Origin: DATLBA01 sp035527275
GTDB taxonomy: Bacteria > Planctomycetota > Phycisphaerae > FEN-1346
Length of the DNA: 23,713 nt
Assembly: GCA_035527275.1 (NCBI GenBank)
Contig: DATLBA010000011.1
Span: forward strand, 1-23,713
Direction: 5' to 3'
A program made the position numbers and the translations under genes. Positions 6,616 to 15,097 of this stretch are shown one piece after another. Positions within the stretch are counted from its first letter, which is position 1, and each line of letters begins with the position of its first letter. Below the pieces are notes generated by a model. The model was not told the origin of the DNA. It worked only from the letters and a program-made list of their open reading frames with translations, and made no database searches.

Positions 6616-7626
6616 ATGCCGACCTGGATCGTGACCGGCGGCGCCGGGTTTATCGGCTCGAACTTCATCCGGTTCGCCCTTCGCGAGCGCCCTGACCTGC
6701 GCCTCGTCAACCTCGATCTTTTGACCTACGCCGGCAACCTGGAGAACCTCAAGGGCGTTCCCGAGGACCGGCACACATTCCTCTGCGCCGACATCTGCGA
6801 CGCCGACGCGGTCCGTGAAGCGATTCCGGACGGGGCGGAGGCGCTCCTGAACTTCGCCGCCGAAACCCACGTGGATCGTTCCATCCTCGGCCCCCACGCG
6901 TTCGTTCGAACCAATGTCCTCGGCACGCAGGTCGTGTTGGACGTCGCGCGCGAGAAACGGGTGAAGCGATTCCTTCAGGTCTCCACGGACGAGGTTTACG
7001 GCTCGCTGGACCCCGACGACCCGCCGTTCACAGAAGACGGTCGCCTTGCGCCCTCAAGCCCCTACGCCGCCAGCAAAGCCGCGGCCGACATGTTCGTTCT
7101 CGCTGCCCACCGCACGTGGGGCCAAGATGTCGTCATCACGCGGTGTTCAAACAACTACGGCCCGCACCAGTTCCCGGAGAAACTTCTGCCGCTGATGCTG
7201 TCGAACGCTCTGGAGGACAAGCCGCTTCCCGTTTACGGCGACGGCCGGCAAGTGCGCGACTGGATTCACACCGACGACCATTCGCGGGCGCTCCTCGCCG
7301 CCGTGGAGCGCGGACGGTCCGGCGCCATCTACAACATCGGAGCCCGCGACGAGCGGCAGAACATCGACGTCGTCAGGGAACTCCTCCGCCAACTTGGCAA
7401 GCCCGAATCCCTCATCCGATTCGTCAAGGACCGCCCCGGCCACGACCGTCGCTACGCGATGGACCCCACCCGAATTGAAGCGGAACTTGGCTGGCAGCCG
7501 CAGGTTCCATTTGAGGAGGGGCTCGCCGCTACCATCCGCTGGTATCGCGAGAACCAGGAGTGGTGGCGCCGCATCAAGGACGGCTCCTACCGCGAGTTTT
7601 ACGAGAAATGGTACGGCAATCGGTAA
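6616..7626 (+). CDS. rmlB: dTDP-glucose 4,6-dehydratase
   Basis: A 336-aa extended short-chain dehydrogenase of the expected RmlB length. The NAD-binding motif TGGAGFIGS (7-15) follows the first strand. The dehydratase-specific STDEVYGS gives T124, D125 and E126. The catalytic Tyr/Lys pair is Y150xxxK154 (YAASK), and CSNNYGPHQFPEKL is the family's substrate-binding stretch. The enzyme converts dTDP-glucose to dTDP-4-keto-6-deoxyglucose, feeding rhamnose and other deoxysugars for surface polysaccharide. ATG 6616 was chosen because it starts just before the first strand and has AGGAAG at 6604-6609. A GTG start 12 codons upstream is less likely. No rmlA, rmlC or rmlD is in the window, so the gene stands alone. 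Confidence 0.95.
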   Translation: MPTWIVTGGAGFIGSNFIRFALRERPDLRLVNLDLLTYAGNLENLKGVPEDRHTFLCADICDADAVREAIPDGAEALLNFAAETHVDRSILGPHAFVRTNVLGTQVVLDVAREKRVKRFLQVSTDEVYGSLDPDDPPFTEDGRLAPSSPYAASKAAADMFVLAAHRTWGQDVVITRCSNNYGPHQFPEKLLPLMLSNALEDKPLPVYGDGRQVRDWIHTDDHSRALLAAVERGRSGAIYNIGARDERQNIDVVRELLRQLGKPESLIRFVKDRPGHDRRYAMDPTRIEAELGWQPQVPFEEGLAATIRWYRENQEWWRRIKDGSYREFYEKWYGNR

Positions 7627-7709
7627 GGGCTGACGGCGAAAAAGGCCCCTTCGAAAAGCAAGCCACCGCGCCCGCGCCGTTGAAATAAATCATATCGAAG
7701 GGAGAGAAC

Positions 7710-8555
7710 ATGATCGTCGGCTGCTTTGCACTGGTGGAACCGTTCACGGATATGGAGCGACAATTCCAGGCCATCCGCGAGATGGGCATCCGCTACGCCG
7801 ACTTGACGGACAACCACGACGGCGCGATGCTGGGCGTCGAGTACGGCTTTGCGGCCTCGATAAGTCTCGATAGTCACCCCGCGAAAATCCGCCGCATGGC
7901 CGAGGCGGCCGGCCTGACGCTCACGAGTTTCTGCGCCCACGCCAACCTCCTCGATCCCCCGGCGCCGGATGTGTACGGCACAACCGAGATCATCAAGGCT
8001 GTCCGCCTGGCGAACCTCCTCGGCATCAAGCACGTCATCACCACCGAGGGCGACCCGAAGACCGCCTTCGGGCACAACCTGAAGCCCGAAGAGCGGCTCT
8101 TCGCCATCCGCGAGAAACTCCAGGCCCCCATCCAGTGGGCGGAGGAACTGGGCGTCGAACTGCTGCTTGAGACCCACGGCGTCGTGACCGACTCGGTCGA
8201 AACGATGGGCCGGCTGCTCGACGCTCTGGGCCACGAGCAGACCGTCGGCGTCTGCCTGGACACCGGCAACAGTTGGCTCGGTGGGACCGAGCCGATCGAC
8301 CACGTCAAGACGTTCGGCAGCCGCATCAAGCACGTCCACTGGAAGGACATGGGCGCCGAATGGCGGGACAAGCGAGGAACCCTCTACGGCTGCGGTATGG
8401 CGACCATCGCGCTTGGCGACGGCGTGATTAATCTGCCGCCTATTGTCAAAGCCCTCCAGGCCGTCGGCTTCGACGGGGCCACCACGCTCGAGGTCGCCGG
8501 CCCCGAAAACGTGAAACGTTCTATGGCACAACTCAAAGAATGGAGCGAATCATGA
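7710..8555 (+). CDS. Sugar phosphate isomerase/epimerase (xylose-isomerase-like TIM barrel)
   Basis: A 281-aa protein of the AP-endonuclease-2/xylose-isomerase-like TIM-barrel superfamily, which includes tagatose/psicose epimerases and inositol-catabolism enzymes. The four metal-ligand positions can be traced: E154 in LLLETHG, D184 in VCLDTGNS, H208/H210 in KHVHWKD, and E261 in TTLEVAG. There is no signal peptide, so it acts in the cytoplasm. A good SD (GAAGGGAGAG) precedes the ATG. Its stop overlaps the start of the next gene by 4 nt, tying it to the oxidoreductase and ThuA genes. A keto-sugar or inositol-type substrate is likely, but the exact reaction is not readable. Confidence 0.88.
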   Translation: MIVGCFALVEPFTDMERQFQAIREMGIRYADLTDNHDGAMLGVEYGFAASISLDSHPAKIRRMAEAAGLTLTSFCAHANLLDPPAPDVYGTTEIIKAVRLANLLGIKHVITTEGDPKTAFGHNLKPEERLFAIREKLQAPIQWAEELGVELLLETHGVVTDSVETMGRLLDALGHEQTVGVCLDTGNSWLGGTEPIDHVKTFGSRIKHVHWKDMGAEWRDKRGTLYGCGMATIALGDGVINLPPIVKALQAVGFDGATTLEVAGPENVKRSMAQLKEWSES

Positions 8556-9811
8556 GCGCCGGAAAGATGAAGAGACGAGGATTCTTGAAAGGTGCGGCGG
8601 GTGCAGCCGCTGGCATGGTGGCCGCACCCTACGTCATCACGTCCTCCGCCCTCGGCGCCGGAGGCCGGGCGCCGGCGAGCGAGCGCGTCACCCTCGGCCA
8701 CATTGGTGTGGGTGGCCGAGGGGGAAGCCTAATGGGTGCATTTCCGGGCTCCCAATCCGTGGCCGCTTCCGACCCGTTCAAGTCCCGGCGCGAGGCCGCG
8801 GCCGCACACTGCGGCGGAAAGGCCTACCGCGATTTCCGCCGCCTGTTGGCTCGCGACGACATTGACGCCGTCGTGGTCGCCACGCCGGACCACTGGCACG
8901 TGCCGATTGCCATCGCAGCGGCGAAAGCGGGCAAGGATATGTACGTCGAGAAGCCCCTCGGCGTAAGCATCGCTGAGGACCAGGCTTGCGGCGAGGCCGT
9001 TAAACAATATGGCCGCGTTTTCCAATACGGCACGCAGCAGCGGTCGAGCGCCCACTGTCGCTTCGGCTGCGAACTGGTGCGCAACGGTCGGATCGGCGAG
9101 ATCCGCGAGGTTCACGTGACGGCCCCGGACGGGGCGGCGGGGGGCTCGACCGAACCCATCCCCGTGCCGGAAGACTTGGACTACGACCTGTGGCTCGGCC
9201 CGGCACCCTGGAGACCTTACACCAAGGATCGGTGCACGCATTTGGGGACATACCATGTTTACGACAATTCCATCGGCTTCATTGGCGGGTGGGGCGCCCA
9301 TCCGCTGGACATCCTCCAGTGGGGTTTCGACACGCATCTGGCGGGGATGATCGAATGCGAAGGAACGGGCACAATCCCCACCGAAGGGCTCTTTGACACC
9401 GTCGTCCACTGGGACGTGCGCATCCAGTTCGGAAACGGCGTGAAGATGACGTTCAAGCCCGGCGGTGATTGCACGACATTTGTCGGCACCCAGGGAAGAG
9501 TCAGCGTCGCGCGGGGCCGGATTGATGCGGATCCGAAGTCGCTGCTCCAGTCAACCATTGGCCCCGAAGAACTGCACCTCCAGGAAAGCCGCCATCACGG
9601 CGCGAACTTCGTCGAAGCCGTCAAAAACCGGACAACGCCCGTCAGCAACATCGACGATGCCGTTTGGTCCGACCTCATCAGCCACCTCTCGGACATCGCC
9701 ATCCGCACCGGGCGAAAGATTAAGTGGAACCCGAAAACCGAAACCATCGTCGGCGACGAAGAGGCCTCCCGCATGCTCAACCGAGCGATGCGCGAACCGT
9801 GGCGACTGTGA
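8552..9811 (+). CDS. Tat-exported Gfo/Idh/MocA oxidoreductase (EKP form)
   Basis: A 419-aa NAD(P)-dependent oxidoreductase-family protein. A twin-arginine signal (KRRGFLKG, residues 7-14) and hydrophobic stretch predict export in folded form with cofactor. The Rossmann loop is IGVGGRGGS (51-59). The catalytic motif EKP is at 133-135 (YVEKPLG), and WGAHPLDILQWG supplies the downstream catalytic Asp/His pair. The C-terminal domain covers about 180-400. ATG 8552 was chosen over the ATG four codons upstream because it gives an ATGA overlap and a GGAG 6 nt away. It probably oxidises a sugar or cyclitol hydroxyl, or acts as a glycoside oxidoreductase in the periplasm. Confidence 0.93.
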   Translation: MSAGKMKRRGFLKGAAGAAAGMVAAPYVITSSALGAGGRAPASERVTLGHIGVGGRGGSLMGAFPGSQSVAASDPFKSRREAAAAHCGGKAYRDFRRLLARDDIDAVVVATPDHWHVPIAIAAAKAGKDMYVEKPLGVSIAEDQACGEAVKQYGRVFQYGTQQRSSAHCRFGCELVRNGRIGEIREVHVTAPDGAAGGSTEPIPVPEDLDYDLWLGPAPWRPYTKDRCTHLGTYHVYDNSIGFIGGWGAHPLDILQWGFDTHLAGMIECEGTGTIPTEGLFDTVVHWDVRIQFGNGVKMTFKPGGDCTTFVGTQGRVSVARGRIDADPKSLLQSTIGPEELHLQESRHHGANFVEAVKNRTTPVSNIDDAVWSDLISHLSDIAIRTGRKIKWNPKTETIVGDEEASRMLNRAMREPWRL

Positions 9812-9827
9812 GGCGAAGGGGAAAACC

Positions 9828-11363
9828 GTGAAGCGTCACTCGATTCTGGCTACCGCGACCCTTGCGGTGGTGGCGGCTCTGGGGTTCGGCGCCCGAGCCG
9901 CACGCCCCGCCGAGAAGCCGGAAACCCTCCGCGTGCTCATCTTCAGCGGGCGGAACGTTCACAACTGGCGGGAAACGACGCCCGCCCTAAAAAAGATCTA
10001 CGAAGACAGCGGCCGCTTCACCGTTGACGTCACCGAGGACCCGGCGTCCTGTAACGCCGAAACCTTCGCCCAATACGACGTCCTGGTCAGCAACTGGTGT
10101 GCCTTTCCGAACCTGAACGAACGCAGTTGGGGGCCCGAAACGGAAAAGGCGTTTCTCGACTTCGTGCGTGGCGGCAAAGGCTTCGCCCTCTTCCACGCCG
10201 CCAGCGCCACCTTTCACAATTGGCCCCAGTTTCAGGACCTCATCGGCGCCACGTGGGGCAAGGGCACAGGCCACGGGCGATACCATATCTTCACCGTCAC
10301 CGTCGCGGACCAAAACCACCCCATCACCCGCAGTATGACCGACTTTGTCACGACCGACGAACTCTGGCACCGCATGGTCACGCGACCGACGGTGAACGTT
10401 CTGTGCACCGCTTTCTCGGCAAAAGACCAGGGCGGAACGGGCCAGCACGAGCCGGTGGCCATCTACACCAAAATGGGCAAAGGCCGGTGTTTCAACCTCG
10501 CCCTCGGCCACGACGCCAAAGCCATGCAAAACGTCGGCTGGCAGACCCTGACGCTTCGCGGCACGGAATGGGCTGCGACCGGAAAGGTCACCATTCCCAT
10601 CCCCAAGAATTGGCCTGCGGCACAGCAGCCAAGCCGGCCGCCCGCCGCTGAAAAGAAAGCCGGTGCGCAGAAAGAGATTAAGGCGGTCGTCGTCACCGGC
10701 GGCCACGGCTTCGACCAGGGCGCCTTCCTGGGCCTCTTCGAGGGATACGACGACATCGCGGCCGTCCACGCCCCACAGAAGGACGACAGCGAAATCTTCG
10801 AGGACATTGCCGAGTGGCCCTACGACGTGATCGTCCTTTACAACATGACGCAAAGAATCTCCGAGAAGCGGCGCAAGAACTTCCTTGCCCTGCTCGACCG
10901 CGGCGTCGGCCTGGTGGTGATGCACCACGCCATCGCCGCCTTCAAGGACTGGCCCGAGTATGAAAAAATCATCGGCGCCAAATACTACCTGCACCCCGAG
11001 GAGAAGGACGGCGTCAAGCATCCCCCAAGCACTTACCGGCACGGTGTCGCCATGAAAATACGCGTCGAGGACCCGGACCACCCGATTACGAAAGGCCTCA
11101 GCGACTTCGAGGTCAAAGATGAGACCTATGCCAAGTGGACCTACCACGACGGGAACCACCTTTTGCTTTCAACCGACACCACAGGGAGCGACCGCGCAAT
11201 CGCCTGGGCCCGCTCCTATTGCAACTCCCGCGTCTTCTACATCCAGTTGGGCCACGGAACAGGAACTTTCGCCGACAGAAACTATCGCCATGTTGTGACC
11301 CGAGCCATCCGCTGGGCCGCGATGCGCCTCCCAGCGGGATCGGAGCCCAAAGGACCACCCTGA
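9828..11363 (+). CDS. Exported protein with two tandem ThuA domains
   Basis: A 511-aa protein starting at GTG 9828, 6 nt after an AAGGGG SD. A signal peptide covers about 1-28. ThuA-like domain 1 (about 34-255) starts LRVLIFSGRN and contains FVRGGKGFALFHAAS and a GHDAKAM strand-turn. Domain 2 (about 284-500) starts IKAVVVTGGHGFD and contains LDRGVGLVVMHHAIAAF and IQLGHGTG. A Pro/Ala/Lys-rich linker joins them. ThuA domains have a class-I glutamine-amidotransferase-like fold and occur in trehalose or keto-sugar utilisation loci; the reaction is not firmly known. Most family members I know of have one domain, so the duplication is notable. It lies between two Tat oxidoreductases, 16 nt after the first. 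Confidence 0.88.
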   Translation: MKRHSILATATLAVVAALGFGARAARPAEKPETLRVLIFSGRNVHNWRETTPALKKIYEDSGRFTVDVTEDPASCNAETFAQYDVLVSNWCAFPNLNERSWGPETEKAFLDFVRGGKGFALFHAASATFHNWPQFQDLIGATWGKGTGHGRYHIFTVTVADQNHPITRSMTDFVTTDELWHRMVTRPTVNVLCTAFSAKDQGGTGQHEPVAIYTKMGKGRCFNLALGHDAKAMQNVGWQTLTLRGTEWAATGKVTIPIPKNWPAAQQPSRPPAAEKKAGAQKEIKAVVVTGGHGFDQGAFLGLFEGYDDIAAVHAPQKDDSEIFEDIAEWPYDVIVLYNMTQRISEKRRKNFLALLDRGVGLVVMHHAIAAFKDWPEYEKIIGAKYYLHPEEKDGVKHPPSTYRHGVAMKIRVEDPDHPITKGLSDFEVKDETYAKWTYHDGNHLLLSTDTTGSDRAIAWARSYCNSRVFYIQLGHGTGTFADRNYRHVVTRAIRWAAMRLPAGSEPKGPP

Positions 11364-11448
11364 TTTCCCGCGACACCCCGGAGGCCATGCCGGGTTACAG
11401 TTGGCAAACATCACCGCGCAACGTGGACTTTATGGAGGAGAGCCGAGA

Positions 11449-12729
11449 ATGCCTGAGGCAAAACGAACGACGCGACGCGATTTTCTGAAAGGTGCCGCGG
11501 CCGCCGTGGCCGCACCGTATGTCCTGACGTCCTCCGCCCTGGGCGCGGCGGGTCGGCCGCCGGCGAGCGAGCGGATCGTCATGGGCGGCATCGGACTAGG
11601 CGGCATGGGCACGGGTGACCTCGGGGGCTTTCTCGGCTTCGGCGAAGTCCAAGTCGCCGCTGTCTGCGACGTCGATACGAACCATCGCAACCGCGCGGTC
11701 GGAATCGTCAACGGCCGCTACGGCAACAAGGATTGCGCCGGGTACAACGATTTCCGCGACCTGCTGGCTCGCGACGACCTCGACGCCGTCTTCATTGCTC
11801 TGCCCGACCACTGGCATGCGATTCCCGCCATCATGGCCGCCCGTCGCGGTCTGGACATCCACGCTCAAAAGCCCCTCGCACGGACGATTGTCGAAGGCCG
11901 CGCCATCTGCGACGCCGTCAAGCGCTACGGCATCGTCTGGCAGACAGGCAGCCAGCAGCGGTCCGACAGGCGGTTCCGCTTCGCATGCGAACTCGTGCGC
12001 AACGGCCGCATCGGCAAGGTCCACACCGTCAAGGTCGGCCTGCCGGGTGGGCAGTCCTGCGGGCCTCAACCCGTCATGCCCGTTCCCGATGGCTTCGATT
12101 ACGACATGTGGCTCGGACCCGCGCCGTGGTCGCCATACACCAAGAACCGTTGCCACTGGAACTTCCGCTGGATCTGGGACTACTCCGGCGGACAGATTAC
12201 CGACTGGGCCGGCCACCACTGCGACATCGCCCAGTGGGGCATGGGCACCGAACGCACCGGCCCTGTTGAAATCGAAGGCAAAGGCGAATGGCCGAAAGAC
12301 GGCCTCTACAACACCGTCATCCGCTACACTTTCACATGCACCTATAAACAGGGCTTTAAGATGATCGTCTCGAGCCAGAACAGGATGGGCGCCCGATGGG
12401 AAGGGACCGATGGGTGGGTGTGGGTGGACCGGGGGGGAATTGACGCGGAGCCGAAATCGCTCCTGAACGAGAGGATCGGCCCGAACGAGATTCACCTGTA
12501 TGAGAGCAGGGGCCACCATCGGAATTTCATCGAATGCGTCAAGACGCGCGCCGAAACGGTCGCGCCGGCCGCGGTCGCCCAGCGCTCCATCAGCATCGGC
12601 CACCTGGGCAACATCGCGATGAAACTCGGACGCAAGGTCCACTGGAACCCCGACCGGGAACGCTTTATCAACGACCCGGAGGCCGACCGCTGGCTCGACC
12701 GGCCCAAGCGCGAGCCGTGGAGATTGTAA
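11449..12729 (+). CDS. Tat-exported Gfo/Idh/MocA family protein (QKP form)
   Basis: A 426-aa paralogue of the oxidoreductase at 8552. The Tat motif TTRRDFLKG (7-15) is followed by a hydrophobic h-region. The Rossmann loop is IGLGGMGTG (48-56). The family EKP motif reads QKP (140-142, HAQKPLA): the catalytic-loop Lys is kept and Glu is replaced by Gln. TDWAGHHCDIAQWG retains the Asp/His helix, and both paralogues end in REPWRL. ATG 11449 follows GGAGGAG (11434-11440). An earlier in-frame TTG would put 16 non-Tat residues in front and is rejected. Alternative substrate specificity from its sister is likely. Confidence 0.93.
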   Translation: MPEAKRTTRRDFLKGAAAAVAAPYVLTSSALGAAGRPPASERIVMGGIGLGGMGTGDLGGFLGFGEVQVAAVCDVDTNHRNRAVGIVNGRYGNKDCAGYNDFRDLLARDDLDAVFIALPDHWHAIPAIMAARRGLDIHAQKPLARTIVEGRAICDAVKRYGIVWQTGSQQRSDRRFRFACELVRNGRIGKVHTVKVGLPGGQSCGPQPVMPVPDGFDYDMWLGPAPWSPYTKNRCHWNFRWIWDYSGGQITDWAGHHCDIAQWGMGTERTGPVEIEGKGEWPKDGLYNTVIRYTFTCTYKQGFKMIVSSQNRMGARWEGTDGWVWVDRGGIDAEPKSLLNERIGPNEIHLYESRGHHRNFIECVKTRAETVAPAAVAQRSISIGHLGNIAMKLGRKVHWNPDRERFINDPEADRWLDRPKREPWRL

Positions 12730-12786
12730 AACGCGCCGAAAGGCGAGAAACCAGGACTTCCGGACGAGAAAAGAAAGGGAAGACAA

Positions 12787-14850
12787 ATGCATTGGAAAGC
12801 AAGACGGTTGGCCTGCCTCTGGATCGTTGTCTGCGTCACGGTCGCCGGTTCCGTTGCAGCGGCGGTCGATAAGGCCGCCCTGGACCAGGCCTTCGAAACC
12901 CTGAAGACCTACGACTGGGGTCAAAGCCGCGCGCCCCTCGGCGCTATCGACAATTACATCAACGCGACCCACGGCAACGCTCGGGCGAGAAAAGCGCTCG
13001 AAAAGCGCCTCGCAGCCGTCCTGGGGACCGATGCTCCCTACGCCGCCAAGCAGTTCGTCTGCCGTAAACTCAGCCTCATCGGAACCGCGGAGTCCGTGCC
13101 CGCCCTGGCGGCGCTGCTGACCGACAAGGATCTCTCGCACATGGCTCGCTATACGCTCCAGCGGGTCCCGGACGCGGCGGCGACGGAGGCCTTGCGCAAG
13201 GCCCTCCCGAAAGTGAGCGGTGAACTCAAAATCGGCGTCATCAACTCGCTCGGCGAACGCCGCGACGCCAAAGCCGTCTCCGATCTGGTTAAACTGGCCC
13301 GGGGCTCCGACCAGGCGGTGGCTTCGGCGGCAGCAGCGGCGCTCGGGAAAATCGGCGGCCGAAAAGCGGTCGAAACGCTCCAGGCAATGAAAGCAAAAGC
13401 ATCGCCGGAAATCCGAACGGTCGTCGCCGACGCTCTCCTCCTCTGCGCCGACCGCTGTCGGGCCGAAGGCGATACGAAAACGGCCGACTCCATCTATGGT
13501 GACATGTACGACCCGAAGGAGCCCAAGCCGGTCCGTCTGGCTGCGCTGCGGGGCCTGGCGGCCACCGGGGATGAAAAGGCCGTTTCACTCATCACCGAGG
13601 CGCTGACGGGCGACGACCCCGCCTTGGCCGCCGCCGCCCTACAGATGGCACGGGAGACACCCGGAAAGTCGGCAACGAAGGCCTTCGCCGACCTGGCCGA
13701 AAAGGGCCCACCCGAGAGGCAGGTCCAATTGCTCGGTGTCCTGGCCGCGCGGGGCGACCCGGCCGCGAAGCCCGCCGTCGTGGACGCCGCGAAAAGCCCG
13801 GAGGAAACCGTACGCGTCGCCGCCCTCAAAGCCCTTGAGACCGTCGGCGACGCCTCGGTGGTAACTCTGTTGGCCGAAACAGCGGCCGCCGCAAAAGGCG
13901 CCGAGCAGGAAGCGGCGCGCTTGAGTCTCACCCGTCTGAGCGGGCCAAAGGTGGACAAAACCATCCTGGACCAACTGAAAAAGGCCGAACCCCCGGTGAC
14001 CGTGGAACTGATCCGCAGCCTAGCCACACGTGGAACCACCTCGGCCATTCCGGAGTTGCTGAAGGTGGCCAAAACAGCACGGGAGGAACCGGTCCGAATC
14101 GAGGCTCTCCGGGCAATGGGCGTCTTGGCGGACGAACGGACGGCGGGCGCTTTGGTCGAGGCCGTGACAAAGGCAAAGGGAGACGGCGAGCGCCGGGCGG
14201 CCGAGCAGGCGCTCACGTCGGTCTGCACTCGCGCCAAGAACCTGGCGGCGTGCGCCGGCACGGTCGTGGCGGGCCTCAAGGGCGCGAGCGCGCCGGCGCG
14301 GTGCGCTCTGTTCAGGGTGTGCGGTCGGCTCGGCGGACCGAAGGCGCTGGACGCCTTGCGGGCAGGCATCAAAGATGCGGACGCCACGGTTCAGGATGCC
14401 GCCACCCGCGCCATGGCCGAGACGCCGGATATCGACGCCGCCGACGACCTGCTGACGACCGCCCGCACCTCATCGAACGCCACTCACCAGGTGCTTGCCC
14501 TGCAGGGATACGTGCGGCTGGTTAGTTCGATGGAGAACCTCGGCGCGGGGGAAAAGTTCAACAGGTACCGCGCCGCGATGGAAGCGGCGCGCCGGCCCGA
14601 TGAGAAGCGGTTGGTTTTGGGACATCTGGGTAAAGCGCCGACCCATGAAGCCTTGAAAATGGCAGAAGCATGTCTGGCGGACGAAGCGCTGAAAGAAGAA
14701 GCCGCTTCCGCGCTCGTCAGTATCGCAGAGGGTCTTGCGGCCGTTGACAAGCAAACAGCCATCGCCGCCTTGCACAAAGTGCTGAACGTGTCGCAGAACC
14801 AGGGCGTGCGCGACCGGGCTAGTAAGGCGCTAGATCAACTTGAGAAGTAG
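12787..14850 (+). CDS. Exported HEAT-repeat protein
   Basis: A 687-aa protein with a signal peptide (about 1-26) followed almost entirely by helical HEAT/PBS-lyase-like repeats. Recurrent units such as ESVPALAALLTDKD, VASAAAAALGKIGG and EPVRIEALRAMGVLAD place an Ala/Arg-Leu pattern about every 30-35 residues. No catalytic or heme-binding CxxCH motif was seen. Such solenoids are protein-binding scaffolds, and large exported HEAT proteins are common in Planctomycetota. It follows the second oxidoreductase by 57 nt on the same strand, so it may serve the same periplasmic sugar-processing system. That link is inferred only from position. Confidence 0.85.
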   Translation: MHWKARRLACLWIVVCVTVAGSVAAAVDKAALDQAFETLKTYDWGQSRAPLGAIDNYINATHGNARARKALEKRLAAVLGTDAPYAAKQFVCRKLSLIGTAESVPALAALLTDKDLSHMARYTLQRVPDAAATEALRKALPKVSGELKIGVINSLGERRDAKAVSDLVKLARGSDQAVASAAAAALGKIGGRKAVETLQAMKAKASPEIRTVVADALLLCADRCRAEGDTKTADSIYGDMYDPKEPKPVRLAALRGLAATGDEKAVSLITEALTGDDPALAAAALQMARETPGKSATKAFADLAEKGPPERQVQLLGVLAARGDPAAKPAVVDAAKSPEETVRVAALKALETVGDASVVTLLAETAAAAKGAEQEAARLSLTRLSGPKVDKTILDQLKKAEPPVTVELIRSLATRGTTSAIPELLKVAKTAREEPVRIEALRAMGVLADERTAGALVEAVTKAKGDGERRAAEQALTSVCTRAKNLAACAGTVVAGLKGASAPARCALFRVCGRLGGPKALDALRAGIKDADATVQDAATRAMAETPDIDAADDLLTTARTSSNATHQVLALQGYVRLVSSMENLGAGEKFNRYRAAMEAARRPDEKRLVLGHLGKAPTHEALKMAEACLADEALKEEAASALVSIAEGLAAVDKQTAIAALHKVLNVSQNQGVRDRASKALDQLEK

Positions 14851-15060
14851 AAGTTCAAAGGCCACATCCAGGACTGGTTGGTGGCCAGCCCGTGCTCCCA
14901 GGAAAGCAAGGGTGCGGCGGAACTATTCGACATCGCCTTCCCGCCCGCGAGACTTTTCCGGACAAGCCCTGACGGAAAAAGCGACGGGCAGGCCCATGGG
15001 GCTTTACGGTCGTTGCGAGGACAGCCCGCCCGCTTCCAGTGATCTTTACGGCCAGGGACG

Positions 15061-15088
15061 CCTTCGGCGCCAGGGCCCCCACCGAAGG
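15061..15088. terminator. Stem-loop between convergent genes
   Basis: Perfect 7-bp arms CCTTCGG (15061-15067) and CCGAAGG (15082-15088) flank a 14-nt GC-rich loop. It lies 10 nt beyond the pmbA stop on the minus strand and 210 nt beyond the HEAT gene on the plus strand. No T-run follows on either side, so it is not a classic intrinsic terminator. The rest of the 247-nt convergent gap (14851-15097) shows nothing recognisable. Confidence 0.35.
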
Positions 15089-15097
15089 TTCGCGGTC

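Noticed and set aside
5454..6710. Large minus-strand frame with a Ser-Ala-Gly repeat, and other open frames opposite the repeat lipoproteins
   Set aside because: It is the antisense reading of the 15-nt repeats; a multiple-of-three repeat keeps all frames open. No SD or domain supports it.
11374..11392. Possible terminator or hairpin between the double-ThuA gene and the second oxidoreductase
   Set aside because: Only a 5-bp CCCGG/CCGGG stem is present, without a T-run; the genes are more likely co-transcribed.
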